A stretch of 64,000 nucleotides of DNA from contig NZ_JAMHJQ010000001.1 in NCBI RefSeq assembly GCF_023534745.1, forward strand, positions 442,110-506,109. The letters are read 5' to 3'. Origin of the DNA: Streptomyces sp. 35G-GA-8 (GTDB lineage: Bacteria; Actinomycetota; Actinomycetes; Streptomycetales; Streptomycetaceae). Shown here one piece after another: positions 16,436-24,779 of the stretch (position 1 is the first letter of the stretch; each line of letters begins with the position of its first letter). The notes beneath the pieces were generated by a model. The model was not told the DNA's origin. It did not search any database and saw nothing but the letters and a program-made list of their open reading frames with translations. Position numbers and translations under genes: made by a program.

Positions 16436-18256
16436 CTACTTGCCGTCCGGGCGTACCACCATCGCCGAGCCGCCGCCCCTGCGGACCTTCTCGGCCGCGG
16501 CCTGCCAGCGGCCGTCCGGCAGTCGCTGTACGCCGGTCGCCGCGCCGATCTCCGGGTTCTGGGTGAAGACATGGCCCAGCGCCTCCAACTGCCCACGCAC
16601 CGGGCTGTTCCAGAGGCCGGGCTCCAGCTCCGTGGCCGCCCCGTTGCGCTGGCTGGCCCGGGGCGCCGCGATCGCGTCGACGAGCGGCAGACCTCGGTCC
16701 AGCCGGCCGGTCAGTGTCTGGAGCACGGTGGTGATGATCGTCGCGCCGCCCGGCGAGCCGACCGCCAGGACCGGCCGGTCCTTCGAGTCCAGCACGATCG
16801 TCGGGGAGATCGACGAGCGCGGTCGCTTGCCCGGTCCCGGCAGGTTCGGGTCGTGGACGGCCGGGTTCGCCGGGGCGAAGGAGAAGTCCGTCAGCTCGTT
16901 GTTGAGCAGGAACCCCCGTCCCGGCACGGTGATCGCGCTGCCGCCCGTCGACTCGATGGTCAGCGTGTAGGCGACGACATTGCCCCATTTGTCGGCCGCC
17001 GTGAGATGCGTGGTGTTCTCGCCCTCGAAGGTGGTCGGCGCCGCCGTCCCGCCGCGCCCGCACGGCTTGGGATCGCTCGGATCACCGGGCGCCAGCGGGC
17101 TCTTGAGGACCGCGTTGTCCTTGATCAGACACCCGCGCGCGTCCGCGAAGCGCTGCGACAGCAGTCCCTTGGTCGGTACGTCCTCGAAGGCCGGGTCGCC
17201 CACCCAGCGGCCCCGGTCCGCGAAGGCGATCCGGCTCGCCTCGATGAAGCGGTGCAGATACTGCGCCTCGGTCGCCTTCGAAAGGTCCGTGCGCTCAAGG
17301 ATGTTGAGCGCCTCGCCGACGCTCGTACCGCCCGAGGACGACGGCGCCATCCCGTACACGTCGAGTCCCCGGTACGAGACCTTGGTCGGCGCCTGCTTCT
17401 TCGTGCGGTAGCCGGAGAGGTCGCGTGTGGTCAGATCGCCGGGGCGGGCGTCGCGGCCGGAGTCCGGGTTCACGGGGGGCTTGCGTACGGTACGGACGAT
17501 GTCGCGGGCCAGCTCGCCCTCGTAGAGCGAGCGGGTGCCGGTACGCCCCAACTCCTTGTACGTACGGGCCAGATCGGCGTTCTTGAAGGTGGAGCCGACG
17601 ACCGGGAGCTGTCCCCCGGGCAGGAAGAGTTCGGCGGTGTCGGGGAAGTCGGCGAACCGCGCCTGGTTCGACTGGGTCTGCGCGCGGAAGGTGTCGTCGA
17701 CGACGAAGCCGTCCGTCGCCAGCCGCTCGGCCGGCTTCAGCAGTTGGGAGAGCGAGCGGCTGCCCCAGGCGTCGAGAGCGGCCTTCCAGGTGGCGGCGGT
17801 CCCCGGCGTACCGACGCTGAGACCGCTGGTCACGGCGTCCGCGAAGGGCAGCGGTTTGCCGTTCTCCAGAAAAAGCGAGCGGTCGGCCGACCCGGGAGCG
17901 GTCTCACGGCCGTCGATGGTGTGTACGGTACGGGACTTGGCGTTGTAGTAGACGAAGTAGCCGCCACCGCCGATACCGGCGGAGTACGGCTCGGTGACGC
18001 CGAGCGCGGCGGCCGTGGCCACGGCCGCGTCCACGGCGTTGCCGCCGTTCCTGAGCACCTCGATACCGGCGGCCGAGGCGTCGGCGTCGACGCTCGCGAC
18101 CGCTCCCCCGTGCCCCGTCGCCACCGGTGTCTTGGCCGGCGGAGGTGCCTGTGCGCCGCTCGTCCCCGAGACCGAGGGTGGCGCGCACGCGCCCACCGAG
18201 AGCAAGGCCGCGGCAACAGCCGACAACGACACATTCCGCACAGCGGAGCGACGCAT
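16436..18256 (-). CDS. ggt: gamma-glutamyltransferase, secreted lipoprotein
   Basis: Full-length gamma-glutamyltransferase of 606 residues, exported and lipid-anchored. The N-terminus has a twin-Arg/Arg-rich start, a hydrophobic core and a lipobox (LSVGAC, Cys near residue 24). The autoprocessing and catalytic motif ENTTHLTAADKWGN places the nucleophile Thr near residue 415, and LLNNELTDFSF is the lid-loop signature. RPRSSISPTIV and GSPGGATIITT complete the family pattern. The enzyme cleaves glutathione-like gamma-glutamyl bonds or poly-gamma-glutamate outside the cell, supplying glutamate; the glutamate ABC transporter begins 1 kb away. It is monocistronic, divergent from a small membrane-anchored hypothetical gene. 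Confidence 0.93.
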   Translation of the reverse strand: MRRSAVRNVSLSAVAAALLSVGACAPPSVSGTSGAQAPPPAKTPVATGHGGAVASVDADASAAGIEVLRNGGNAVDAAVATAAALGVTEPYSAGIGGGGYFVYYNAKSRTVHTIDGRETAPGSADRSLFLENGKPLPFADAVTSGLSVGTPGTAATWKAALDAWGSRSLSQLLKPAERLATDGFVVDDTFRAQTQSNQARFADFPDTAELFLPGGQLPVVGSTFKNADLARTYKELGRTGTRSLYEGELARDIVRTVRKPPVNPDSGRDARPGDLTTRDLSGYRTKKQAPTKVSYRGLDVYGMAPSSSGGTSVGEALNILERTDLSKATEAQYLHRFIEASRIAFADRGRWVGDPAFEDVPTKGLLSQRFADARGCLIKDNAVLKSPLAPGDPSDPKPCGRGGTAAPTTFEGENTTHLTAADKWGNVVAYTLTIESTGGSAITVPGRGFLLNNELTDFSFAPANPAVHDPNLPGPGKRPRSSISPTIVLDSKDRPVLAVGSPGGATIITTVLQTLTGRLDRGLPLVDAIAAPRASQRNGAATELEPGLWNSPVRGQLEALGHVFTQNPEIGAATGVQRLPDGRWQAAAEKVRRGGGSAMVVRPDGK

Positions 18257-18361
18257 CCGTACCTCCAGTCGAGAACTGTGCGCGCAGCGTAACGCCGACG
18301 CCCCCGCTCCGTCAGGACCGTCTCGAACCGCGTTCGCCTCGTCCCGCTACGATGCGCGCCC

Positions 18362-19084
18362 ATGAATGACGACATACGCAACATCGTGCTCGGCGTAGTC
18401 GCCGCCGGTATCAGCGCTTCCCTGGGCTGGCTCGCCCGTACGTATCTCTGGCGCCGCAGGCTCCGCCGCAAGCAGGCGTTCTTCGGTCTGCCCGGAAACT
18501 CCGAATGTCTGCTGGTCGTCAATCGTGAGGCGGGCAGCGACGGGGCCGTTCACCGCTACGATGTCTCCGCTCTGCTTGAGCTCGCCGCGCTGATCAAGGA
18601 CTGCGGGGCACACGCGGAGATCGTCCAGCACGACTCGGCGCGCCAGGGCTTCGGGGAGCGTACGGAGTTCTGCCTCGGCGGGCCGTACTCGAATCGGCGA
18701 ATGGCCGCGCATCTGGGCTCACTGCTGCCGGGTGTGAAAGTCGACACCAGTACCGAATCCGGCCCGGACCGGGGCTCGTTCCAGATCGGCTCCGAGCGCT
18801 ACCGCGCGGAGGGGGGCGTCACCGAGTACGTCCTGCTGGCGCGGCTCACCGCCGGTGAGGAGGCGCGGCCGGTCTTCCTCTTCTGCGGCCAGCGGGCGAT
18901 CACCAACCAGGCGGCCACGCGCTATCTGTTCCGCCATCACGAGAAGCTGGCCCGCAAGCACGGCGGTAACTCGTTCTGTCTGCTGCTGAAGGTGGTCAAC
19001 TCGGTGGCGTACGGTCCCGATGTGGTGGAGCTGGTCGCGGATGTGACGCGGGCGGCCCACCAGCCGCTCCCCGCCGCCGCGTGA
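18362..19084 (+). CDS. membrane-anchored hypothetical protein
   Basis: Protein of 240 residues that I do not recognise beyond being a conserved Streptomyces-type hypothetical. It begins with one hydrophobic segment (NIVLGVVAAGISASLGWLA, residues 7-25) followed by a strongly basic stop-transfer stretch (RRRLRRK), giving one N-terminal anchor with the rest probably cytoplasmic. The body has an alpha/beta look: LLVVNREAG, LLELAALIK, FLFCGQRAITNQAATRYL, FCLLLKVVNS. No catalytic motif is evident. It is divergent from ggt across 105 bases and convergent with the glutamate transporter operon. Confidence 0.7.
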   Translation: MNDDIRNIVLGVVAAGISASLGWLARTYLWRRRLRRKQAFFGLPGNSECLLVVNREAGSDGAVHRYDVSALLELAALIKDCGAHAEIVQHDSARQGFGERTEFCLGGPYSNRRMAAHLGSLLPGVKVDTSTESGPDRGSFQIGSERYRAEGGVTEYVLLARLTAGEEARPVFLFCGQRAITNQAATRYLFRHHEKLARKHGGNSFCLLLKVVNSVAYGPDVVELVADVTRAAHQPLPAAA

Positions 19085-19114
19085 GGGACGGCGGCGCGTG
19101 AGCAGCGGAGGCGC

Positions 19115-19231
19115 GTGAGTGACGGCGCGTCCCAAGTGGCCCGCCCGCCGGGCGCGCTCCCCGCGGAGCACAACCCGACCGGCGCGCAGCTGACCTTCTT
19201 CCCGTCCGTACGAGATCCGTACGAGAAGTGA
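19115..19231 (+). CDS. possible 38-residue peptide
   Basis: A short GTG-started frame encodes 38 residues ending LTFFPSVRDPYEK, with GGAGG three bases before the start (closer than usual). It lies just after the membrane-anchored hypothetical gene and before a hairpin at 19234. Codon bias is compatible with coding, but nothing else supports it. It is listed because an otherwise empty gap holds it. Confidence 0.22.
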   Translation: MSDGASQVARPPGALPAEHNPTGAQLTFFPSVRDPYEK

Positions 19232-19233
19232 TC

Positions 19234-19249
19234 TCCGGCTGCCGCCGGA
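19234..19249. terminator. hairpin between convergent transcription units
   Basis: A TCCGGC stem pairs with GCCGGA over a TGCC loop, placed 18 bases past the gluD stop on the minus strand and after the possible peptide on the plus strand. Confidence 0.5.
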
Positions 19250-19267
19250 CGGGCCACTGCCCCTGAG

Positions 19268-20188
19268 CTACTGCCCGCCCGGCAGCAGCGTCCCTGGGGA
19301 GGCCGGGGCGACGCCCACGGCCTCGGTTCTCGGGTTGCGCCGCTGCCGCCCGGCCAGCCAGTGGGCGAACCAGGAGAGCAGCATGCACATCCCGATGTAG
19401 ATCGGTGAAATCACCATCACCACAGGGATGAACGGCAAATCGTAGTCGAGATTCGAGGCGATGAGCTTTCCGGCATGGAGGAACTCCTCATAGGTGATCA
19501 GATAGCCGAGTGATGTGTCCTTGAGAGCGACCACCAGCTGGCTGATGATCGTGGGCAGCATGGCGCGGACCGCCTGCGGCACCAGCACGTACGTCATGAC
19601 CTGCGTCTTGCGCATGCCGAGCGCGTACGCCGCCTCCCGCTGACCGCGCTCCACCGAGTTGACTCCGGTACGGAACACCTCGGCGAGCACGGAGCCGTTG
19701 TAGAGCGTCAGTCCCGCCACCAGCGCGGGCAGCGCCTGCACCTTCAGGGCCACGAAGATGAAGAAGATCATCACCAGCACGGGCATGGCGCGGAAGAACT
19801 CGACCAGCGCGGTGGCCACCCAGCGCACCGGCCGGTGCTCGGAGAGCCGGCCGCAGGCGAGGACCGCGCCGAGTACGAGCGAGAGCACCGCCGCGTACGC
19901 GAAGGCCTTGAGGGTGTTGCCGAGGCCGCGCAGCAGCAGATCCTGGATGCCCTGGTACTCGAAGGGGGACCACTTGGTGGCGGTGAACTGGTCGGTGGCG
20001 AAGAGAAGATAGAGCAGCCAGCCGAACAGCGCGGCGACCGCCGCCGTCGCCAGCACGCCGTACCAGCGGTGCCGTCGCTCCGTCCGGGGCCCCGGGAAGT
20101 CGTACAGCGCGGACGAATCGCTCCGGGACGTCTTCGCCGTCCGCGACGTCCGCGGAGGCTTCGGTGTCTTCGAGGCCGTCGAGGTCAT
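19268..20188 (-). CDS. gluD: glutamate-type amino acid ABC transporter permease
   Basis: Membrane permease of 306 residues from the HisM/GltK polar amino acid family. A cytoplasmic Lys/Thr/Ser-rich N-terminus precedes about six membrane helices. The EAA loop that contacts the ATPase is visible in RGQREAAYALGMRKTQVMTYVLVPQAVRAMLP. The C-terminus is an Arg/Pro-rich tail. It is the last gene of the gluABCD-like operon; its ATG overlaps the gluC stop by four bases. With GluC it forms the heteromeric channel for glutamate or a related amino acid. Substrate assignment rests on the Streptomyces/Corynebacterium gluABCD gene order. Confidence 0.88.
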   Translation of the reverse strand: MTSTASKTPKPPRTSRTAKTSRSDSSALYDFPGPRTERRHRWYGVLATAAVAALFGWLLYLLFATDQFTATKWSPFEYQGIQDLLLRGLGNTLKAFAYAAVLSLVLGAVLACGRLSEHRPVRWVATALVEFFRAMPVLVMIFFIFVALKVQALPALVAGLTLYNGSVLAEVFRTGVNSVERGQREAAYALGMRKTQVMTYVLVPQAVRAMLPTIISQLVVALKDTSLGYLITYEEFLHAGKLIASNLDYDLPFIPVVMVISPIYIGMCMLLSWFAHWLAGRQRRNPRTEAVGVAPASPGTLLPGGQ

Positions 20189-20829
20189 CGGGCGACTCCC
20201 CAGTGCTTCTCCATGAAGTGGAACAGCGCGCTGATGGACAGGGTGATGATCAGATAGCCGACGGCGATCCAGACGAAGGTCCAGACGATGCTGTAGCCCA
20301 TCTCGTTCAGGCTCTTGTACGTGCCGAGCAGCTCGGTGACGCTGAACGCCCCCGCGATCGCCGAGTTCTTGGCGAGGGCGATCAGGGTGGAGCCGATGGG
20401 CGGGATGACCGAACGGAACGCCTGCGGCAGGACGACTCCGCTCAGGGTCTGCCCGAAGGTCATCCCGAGGCTGCGGGCCGCCTCGCCCTGCCCCTTGGGC
20501 ACGGTGTTGATGCCCGAGCGCAGCACCTCGCAGATGAACGCGGAGGTGTAGCAGCCGAGCGCGAGGACCGCGAAGAGCTGGAAGGGCAGGACGAGACCGA
20601 AGCGCGGCAGCCCGAGGACAACCGCGAAGAAGAGCAGCGTCAGGGGGGTGTTGCGCAGGACGGTGACCCATGCGGTGCCCAGCGCCCGCAGGGCACGGAC
20701 CGGCGCGACCCGGAAGGAGGCCATCACGAACCCGAGGGCCAGCGCGAGCAGCGAGGCGTAGACCGTCAGCTCGACCGTGCCGAGGAAGCCCTTGCCGTAG
20801 AGGGTGAGGTTGTCGGTGAGTACGTCCAT
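20185..20829 (-). CDS. gluC: glutamate-type amino acid ABC transporter permease
   Basis: Permease of 214 residues with five to six helices and the coupling-loop signature KGQGEAARSLGMTFGQTLSGVVLPQAFR. It opens MDVLTDNLTLYGKGFLGTVELT, as in HisQ/GluC proteins. It is partner of GluD in the transmembrane channel. It begins 10 bases after the gluB stop and overlaps gluD by four bases, so the four genes are expected to be translated from one message. Confidence 0.88.
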   Translation of the reverse strand: MDVLTDNLTLYGKGFLGTVELTVYASLLALALGFVMASFRVAPVRALRALGTAWVTVLRNTPLTLLFFAVVLGLPRFGLVLPFQLFAVLALGCYTSAFICEVLRSGINTVPKGQGEAARSLGMTFGQTLSGVVLPQAFRSVIPPIGSTLIALAKNSAIAGAFSVTELLGTYKSLNEMGYSIVWTFVWIAVGYLIITLSISALFHFMEKHWGVAR

Positions 20830-20839
20830 GGCTCCTGCC

Positions 20840-21778
20840 TCAGCTCGCCGGGTAACGGTCGATCGGCGGGGGCGGGGTGGCCCGGCGCCCGGAGAGGCCG
20901 AGGGTCGCGTCGTACGCCTTCTGCCAGTTGCCGTTCCTCTCGTTGGCCGCGAGGGCGTCGTCGAGCGCGAGGCGCAGCGCGTTGTCGCCGCGCGGGACAC
21001 CGATGCCGTAGGGCTCCTTCGAGAAGGGTTCCCCGACCACCTTGAGTTCGCCGGGCGCCTTGGCGGCGTAGCCCTGGAGGATGGTGTCGTCGGTGGTGAC
21101 GGCGTCGACCTGGTAGGTCAGCAGATTGTCCACACAGGCGGAGTACGTGTCGTAGCCCACGAGTTGGATGCGCGGGTAGTCCCGCTGGATCCGCTGGTAC
21201 GGGGTCGATCCCGCGGCCGAGCAGACGCGTTTGCCGTCGAGGTCCCGCGGCCCGTGGATGTCGTGCTCGTCGGCCCTCACCAGCAGCGACTGCCCGGCCA
21301 GGTAGTACGGGCCGGCGAATCCGACGAGCTTCTTGCGGTTCTCATTGATGGTGTACGTGCCGACGTAGTAGTCGATCTGCCCGTTCTGCAGGGCGGTCTC
21401 CCGGTTCGCGGAGGCGATCGTACGGAAGCGGATGGTCTTCGGAGCGAAGCCCAGGGACGCCGCCATCATTTTGGCGATCTCGATGTCGAAGCCGGAGTAG
21501 ACGCCGGTGGCCGGGTCCCGCTCCCCCATGTACGGCTGGTCCTCCTTGACGCCCACGATCAGATACCCGCGCCGCTTCGCCGCGGTCCAGGTCGGCGACT
21601 CGGGCAGCCGGAAGGCGGTGTCCACTCGGTAGTGCGGCAGCGTGTCGGCCCGCGGGCCCTTCACGGGCGGGCTGCCCGGCTTTCCGCAGCCCGCGGCGAG
21701 CGCCGCCAGCAGGGCGAGCAGGAGGGGCAGGAGCGCCGTGAGGGTTCTCCTCGTCCACGGTGCGCGACCGGGGATCAT
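20840..21778 (-). CDS. gluB: glutamate-type ABC transporter substrate-binding lipoprotein
   Basis: Extracellular solute-binding protein (family 3) of 312 residues. The signal peptide has a Leu-rich core and a lipobox ending AAGC (Cys near residue 31). The family 3 ligand-binding pattern is present: YLIVGVKEDQPYMGERDPATGVYSGFDIEIAKMMA, then IASANRETALQNGQIDYYVGTYTINENR. It captures glutamate or a similar amino acid at the outer membrane face and hands it to GluCD. The ATG at 21778 has AGGGGG upstream at proper distance. The preceding gluA stop is 13 bases away. Confidence 0.9.
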   Translation of the reverse strand: MIPGRAPWTRRTLTALLPLLLALLAALAAGCGKPGSPPVKGPRADTLPHYRVDTAFRLPESPTWTAAKRRGYLIVGVKEDQPYMGERDPATGVYSGFDIEIAKMMAASLGFAPKTIRFRTIASANRETALQNGQIDYYVGTYTINENRKKLVGFAGPYYLAGQSLLVRADEHDIHGPRDLDGKRVCSAAGSTPYQRIQRDYPRIQLVGYDTYSACVDNLLTYQVDAVTTDDTILQGYAAKAPGELKVVGEPFSKEPYGIGVPRGDNALRLALDDALAANERNGNWQKAYDATLGLSGRRATPPPPIDRYPAS

Positions 21779-21791
21779 GGACCGCACCCCC

Positions 21792-22535
<744 letters not shown>

Positions 22536-22559
22536 ACGCTGCCCCACCCACTCCCGGCT

Positions 22560-22613
22560 GTGTCGAAGTCAGCGCAAACTATCCAGCCGGACAAGGGACT
22601 TCGTGCTCGACAC
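22560..22613. promoter_or_regulatory. nested inverted repeat in gluA leader
   Basis: GTGTCGA (22560-22566) pairs with TCGACAC (22607-22613), and the overlapping GAAGTC (22565-22570) pairs with GACTTC (22597-22602). The region spans 25-78 bases upstream of the gluA start codon. It could be a leader stem-loop or an operator. Confidence 0.4.
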
Positions 22614-22693
22614 GCACATGTGGGGCATAAGCCGTATTTACTGCACAGGACGACATACGGCAGCGGAGGACCGACCGCGCGGGAGGCCGGGGG

Positions 22694-23134
22694 TCAGGCC
22701 TCGGCGGCCTCCGCGTAGACCTGGGACAGCTCGGGCGCTCCGGTCGCCGCCCAGTCGAGACCGGACTCGACGACCGGGATCTCGCGCCCGGAGACGAGGC
22801 GCACCACGGGGTGTCCGCCGGGCCAGATGTGCCAGAGCGCGCCGGGCACCGTACGGACGATCACCGTGCCCAGATACAGCCCCGCGTCGTTGCCCAGCCA
22901 GGGCAGCTCCTCGGGGTCGTCGCGCCAGCGCGGCGGCAGCTGGTCAAGGGCCTCCAACGAGGCCGGGGAGTCGTCCAGTTCAAGACCGTTCTCCCCCGCC
23001 CGGGCACGCAGCAGCTCGCACTCGGCGAGCAACTCGGCCACGCCCTCCGGGTCGCCGTCGACGACGGAGGCGAGCGAGGCCGCGTCCTCGCCGCCGTGCC
23101 GCTTGCGCCAGTTGTCCAAGAAGGGGATGTTCAT
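22694..23134 (-). CDS. DUF6278-like hypothetical protein
   Basis: Soluble protein of 146 residues starting MNIPFLDNWRKRHG, which I associate with a Streptomyces DUF6278 group; the assignment is from memory. It has an acidic helical first half and a segment ALWHIWPGGHPVVRLVSGREIPVVE. No catalytic motif, signal peptide or membrane segment is seen. It lies downstream of the exonuclease III gene in the same direction, separated by three 12-bp tandem repeats. Function unknown. Confidence 0.75.
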   Translation of the reverse strand: MNIPFLDNWRKRHGGEDAASLASVVDGDPEGVAELLAECELLRARAGENGLELDDSPASLEALDQLPPRWRDDPEELPWLGNDAGLYLGTVIVRTVPGALWHIWPGGHPVVRLVSGREIPVVESGLDWAATGAPELSQVYAEAAEA

Positions 23135-23180
23135 ACCGCTCAGCGTGCCATTCCGCTTCCCGGCGCACCATAGGGCGCGC

Positions 23181-23216
23181 GGGCCGGGCGGCGGGCCGGG
23201 CGGCGGGCCGGAGGCC
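23181..23216. repeat. 12-bp tandem repeat, three copies
   Basis: GGGCCGGGCGGC occurs twice in tandem, followed by a diverged third copy. It sits between the exonuclease III gene and the DUF6278-like gene. This is simple GC-rich repeat expansion. Confidence 0.65.
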
Positions 23217-23220
23217 GTCC

Positions 23221-24000
23221 TCAGACGTCGATGTCCACGACGACGGGGGCGTGGTCCGAGGCGCCCTTGCCCTTGCGCTCCTCGCGGTCGACATAGCTGT
23301 CCTTGACGGCGCCCTCGAACGGCGCGTTGCCGTAGACCAGGTCGATGCGCATGCCCTTGTTCTTCGGGAAGCCCAGCTCGCGGTAGTCCCAGTAGGTGTA
23401 CGGGCGGTCGTACTTGAGCGGGCGGGGCACCACGTCGGAGAGCCCCTGCTCGCGCAGCGCGGCGAGCGCCGCACGCTCGGCGGGGGTGACATGCGTGGCC
23501 CCCTCGAAGCGGGACAGGTCCCACACGTCCTCGTCGGCCGGGGCCACATTGAAGTCACCGAGCACCGCGAACGGCCGCGCGCCCGCCGCGTCGTCGGCCA
23601 CCGCCGCGCGCAGCGCCTCCAGCCAGCGCAGCTTGTACGCGTAGTGGTCATGGCCGACCTCGCGGCCATTGGGCACGTACACCGACCAGAGGCGGACGGG
23701 GCCGCAGGTCGCGGAGATCGCGCGCGGCTCCGTCACGCCCTCGTACTCCGGTCCGCCGGGCAGCCCCGGGACGATGTCCGTCAGGCCGGCCCGGGAGATC
23801 AGCGCCACCCCGTTCCACCGCCCGGTGGCGTTGACCGCCGACTCGTAGCCCAGCTCACGGAGCTGTTCCGCGGGGAACTGCTCCTGCGTGCACTTGGTCT
23901 CCTGGACGCACAGCACGTCCGTACCGGTGCTCTCCAGCCAGGCCAGCAGCCGGGGCAGCCGGGCAGTGATCGAATTGACGTTCCAGGTCGCGATGCGCAT
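23221..24000 (-). CDS. xth: exodeoxyribonuclease III (AP endonuclease)
   Basis: DNA repair nuclease of the exonuclease III/EEP family, 259 residues. The catalytic signature is complete: WNVNSI near the start (Asn7), CVQETKCT (metal Glu), the YVPNG tyrosine, LGDFNVAP (Asp/Asn), RIDLVYGN and the terminal SDHAPVVVDI (Asp/His pair). It cleaves the backbone at abasic sites and trims 3' blocking groups in base excision repair. The gene follows a metallo-hydrolase gene in the same direction, 30 bases away, so they may be co-transcribed. Confidence 0.94.
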   Translation of the reverse strand: MRIATWNVNSITARLPRLLAWLESTGTDVLCVQETKCTQEQFPAEQLRELGYESAVNATGRWNGVALISRAGLTDIVPGLPGGPEYEGVTEPRAISATCGPVRLWSVYVPNGREVGHDHYAYKLRWLEALRAAVADDAAGARPFAVLGDFNVAPADEDVWDLSRFEGATHVTPAERAALAALREQGLSDVVPRPLKYDRPYTYWDYRELGFPKNKGMRIDLVYGNAPFEGAVKDSYVDREERKGKGASDHAPVVVDIDV

Positions 24001-24030
24001 GCGGGACAGCCTATCGGCGGGGTCCGACAG

Positions 24031-24663
24031 TCACAGTTCGACGGAGCGCCCCGGGGCGAGCCTGCCGTGTTCCGCGCCGCCCAGACCACCGATCTGGGTG
24101 TCGTAGATGGGCCGGGCCAGCTCCGTGATCAGCGCGTCGTGGACATCGAAGGAGCGCCGCGGCTTGACCTCGCGTACGTACTCGATCACCTCGGAGATCT
24201 TGTTCCAGGGTGCCTGTACGGGCAGGAGCAGCGTCTCGACCGGCTGGTCGGGGACGGTCAGCGCGTCGCCGGGGTGGAAGACCGAGCCGTCCACGAGATA
24301 GCCGACATTGGTGATCCGCGGGATGTCCGGGTGGATCACCGCGTGCAGCTCGCCGTGGACCTGGATGTCGAAACCGGCGGCGGAGAAGGTGTCGCCGTGG
24401 CCGACCGTGTGGACGCGCCCGGGGAAGGCGGCGGAGAGCTGGTCGGCGACGCTGCGCAGCGTCCACAGCTCGGCCGTCGGGTTGGCCTCAAGACCGGCCC
24501 GCAGATGCCCCTCATGGAAGTGATCGGGGTGCTCGTGGGTGACCAGGATGGCGTCCGCGCCGGTCGTGGCATCGTCCTCGGTGTAGGCACCGGGGTCGAT
24601 GACGAGCGTACGGCCCTCCTTCTCCAGCCGGACACAGGCGTGTGTCTTCTTGGTGAGCCTCAC
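24031..24663 (-). CDS. MBL-fold metal-dependent hydrolase
   Basis: Metallo-beta-lactamase-fold protein of 210 residues. The canonical HEHPDH motif appears in ILVTHEHPDHFH (near residues 40-46), followed by AVIHPDI, FHPGDAL and FDVHDAL as further metal ligands. The shape matches the UlaG/YtnP-like L-ascorbate lactonase-type hydrolases rather than true lactamases. GTG is the start codon. It lies upstream of exonuclease III and downstream of a 12-bp tandem-repeat tract. Substrate unknown; cytosolic. Confidence 0.87.
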   Translation of the reverse strand: MRLTKKTHACVRLEKEGRTLVIDPGAYTEDDATTGADAILVTHEHPDHFHEGHLRAGLEANPTAELWTLRSVADQLSAAFPGRVHTVGHGDTFSAAGFDIQVHGELHAVIHPDIPRITNVGYLVDGSVFHPGDALTVPDQPVETLLLPVQAPWNKISEVIEYVREVKPRRSFDVHDALITELARPIYDTQIGGLGGAEHGRLAPGRSVEL

Positions 24664-24680
24664 CGCTGACCGCCTCCCTC

Positions 24681-24752
24681 GCTGTCGGTGCCGCTGTCGG
24701 TGCCGCTGTCGGTGTGGTTGTCGGTGCGTTCTCGGCGCGGTTGTCGGTGCCG
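24681..24752. repeat. 12-bp tandem repeat tract
   Basis: GCTGTCGGTGCC repeats in tandem from 24681, becoming degenerate (GTCGGTG core) through four to six units. It lies between the enol-lactonase/decarboxylase and MBL-hydrolase genes, just before the latter's start. It is a simple-sequence expansion and may vary between strains. Confidence 0.65.
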
Positions 24753-24779
24753 GGCGCACGAGCGCACACCGCCATCCTG

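Noticed and set aside
24681-24752. Regulatory element before the MBL gene
   Set aside because: Simple 12-bp repeat slippage explains it; no dyad or known motif is present.
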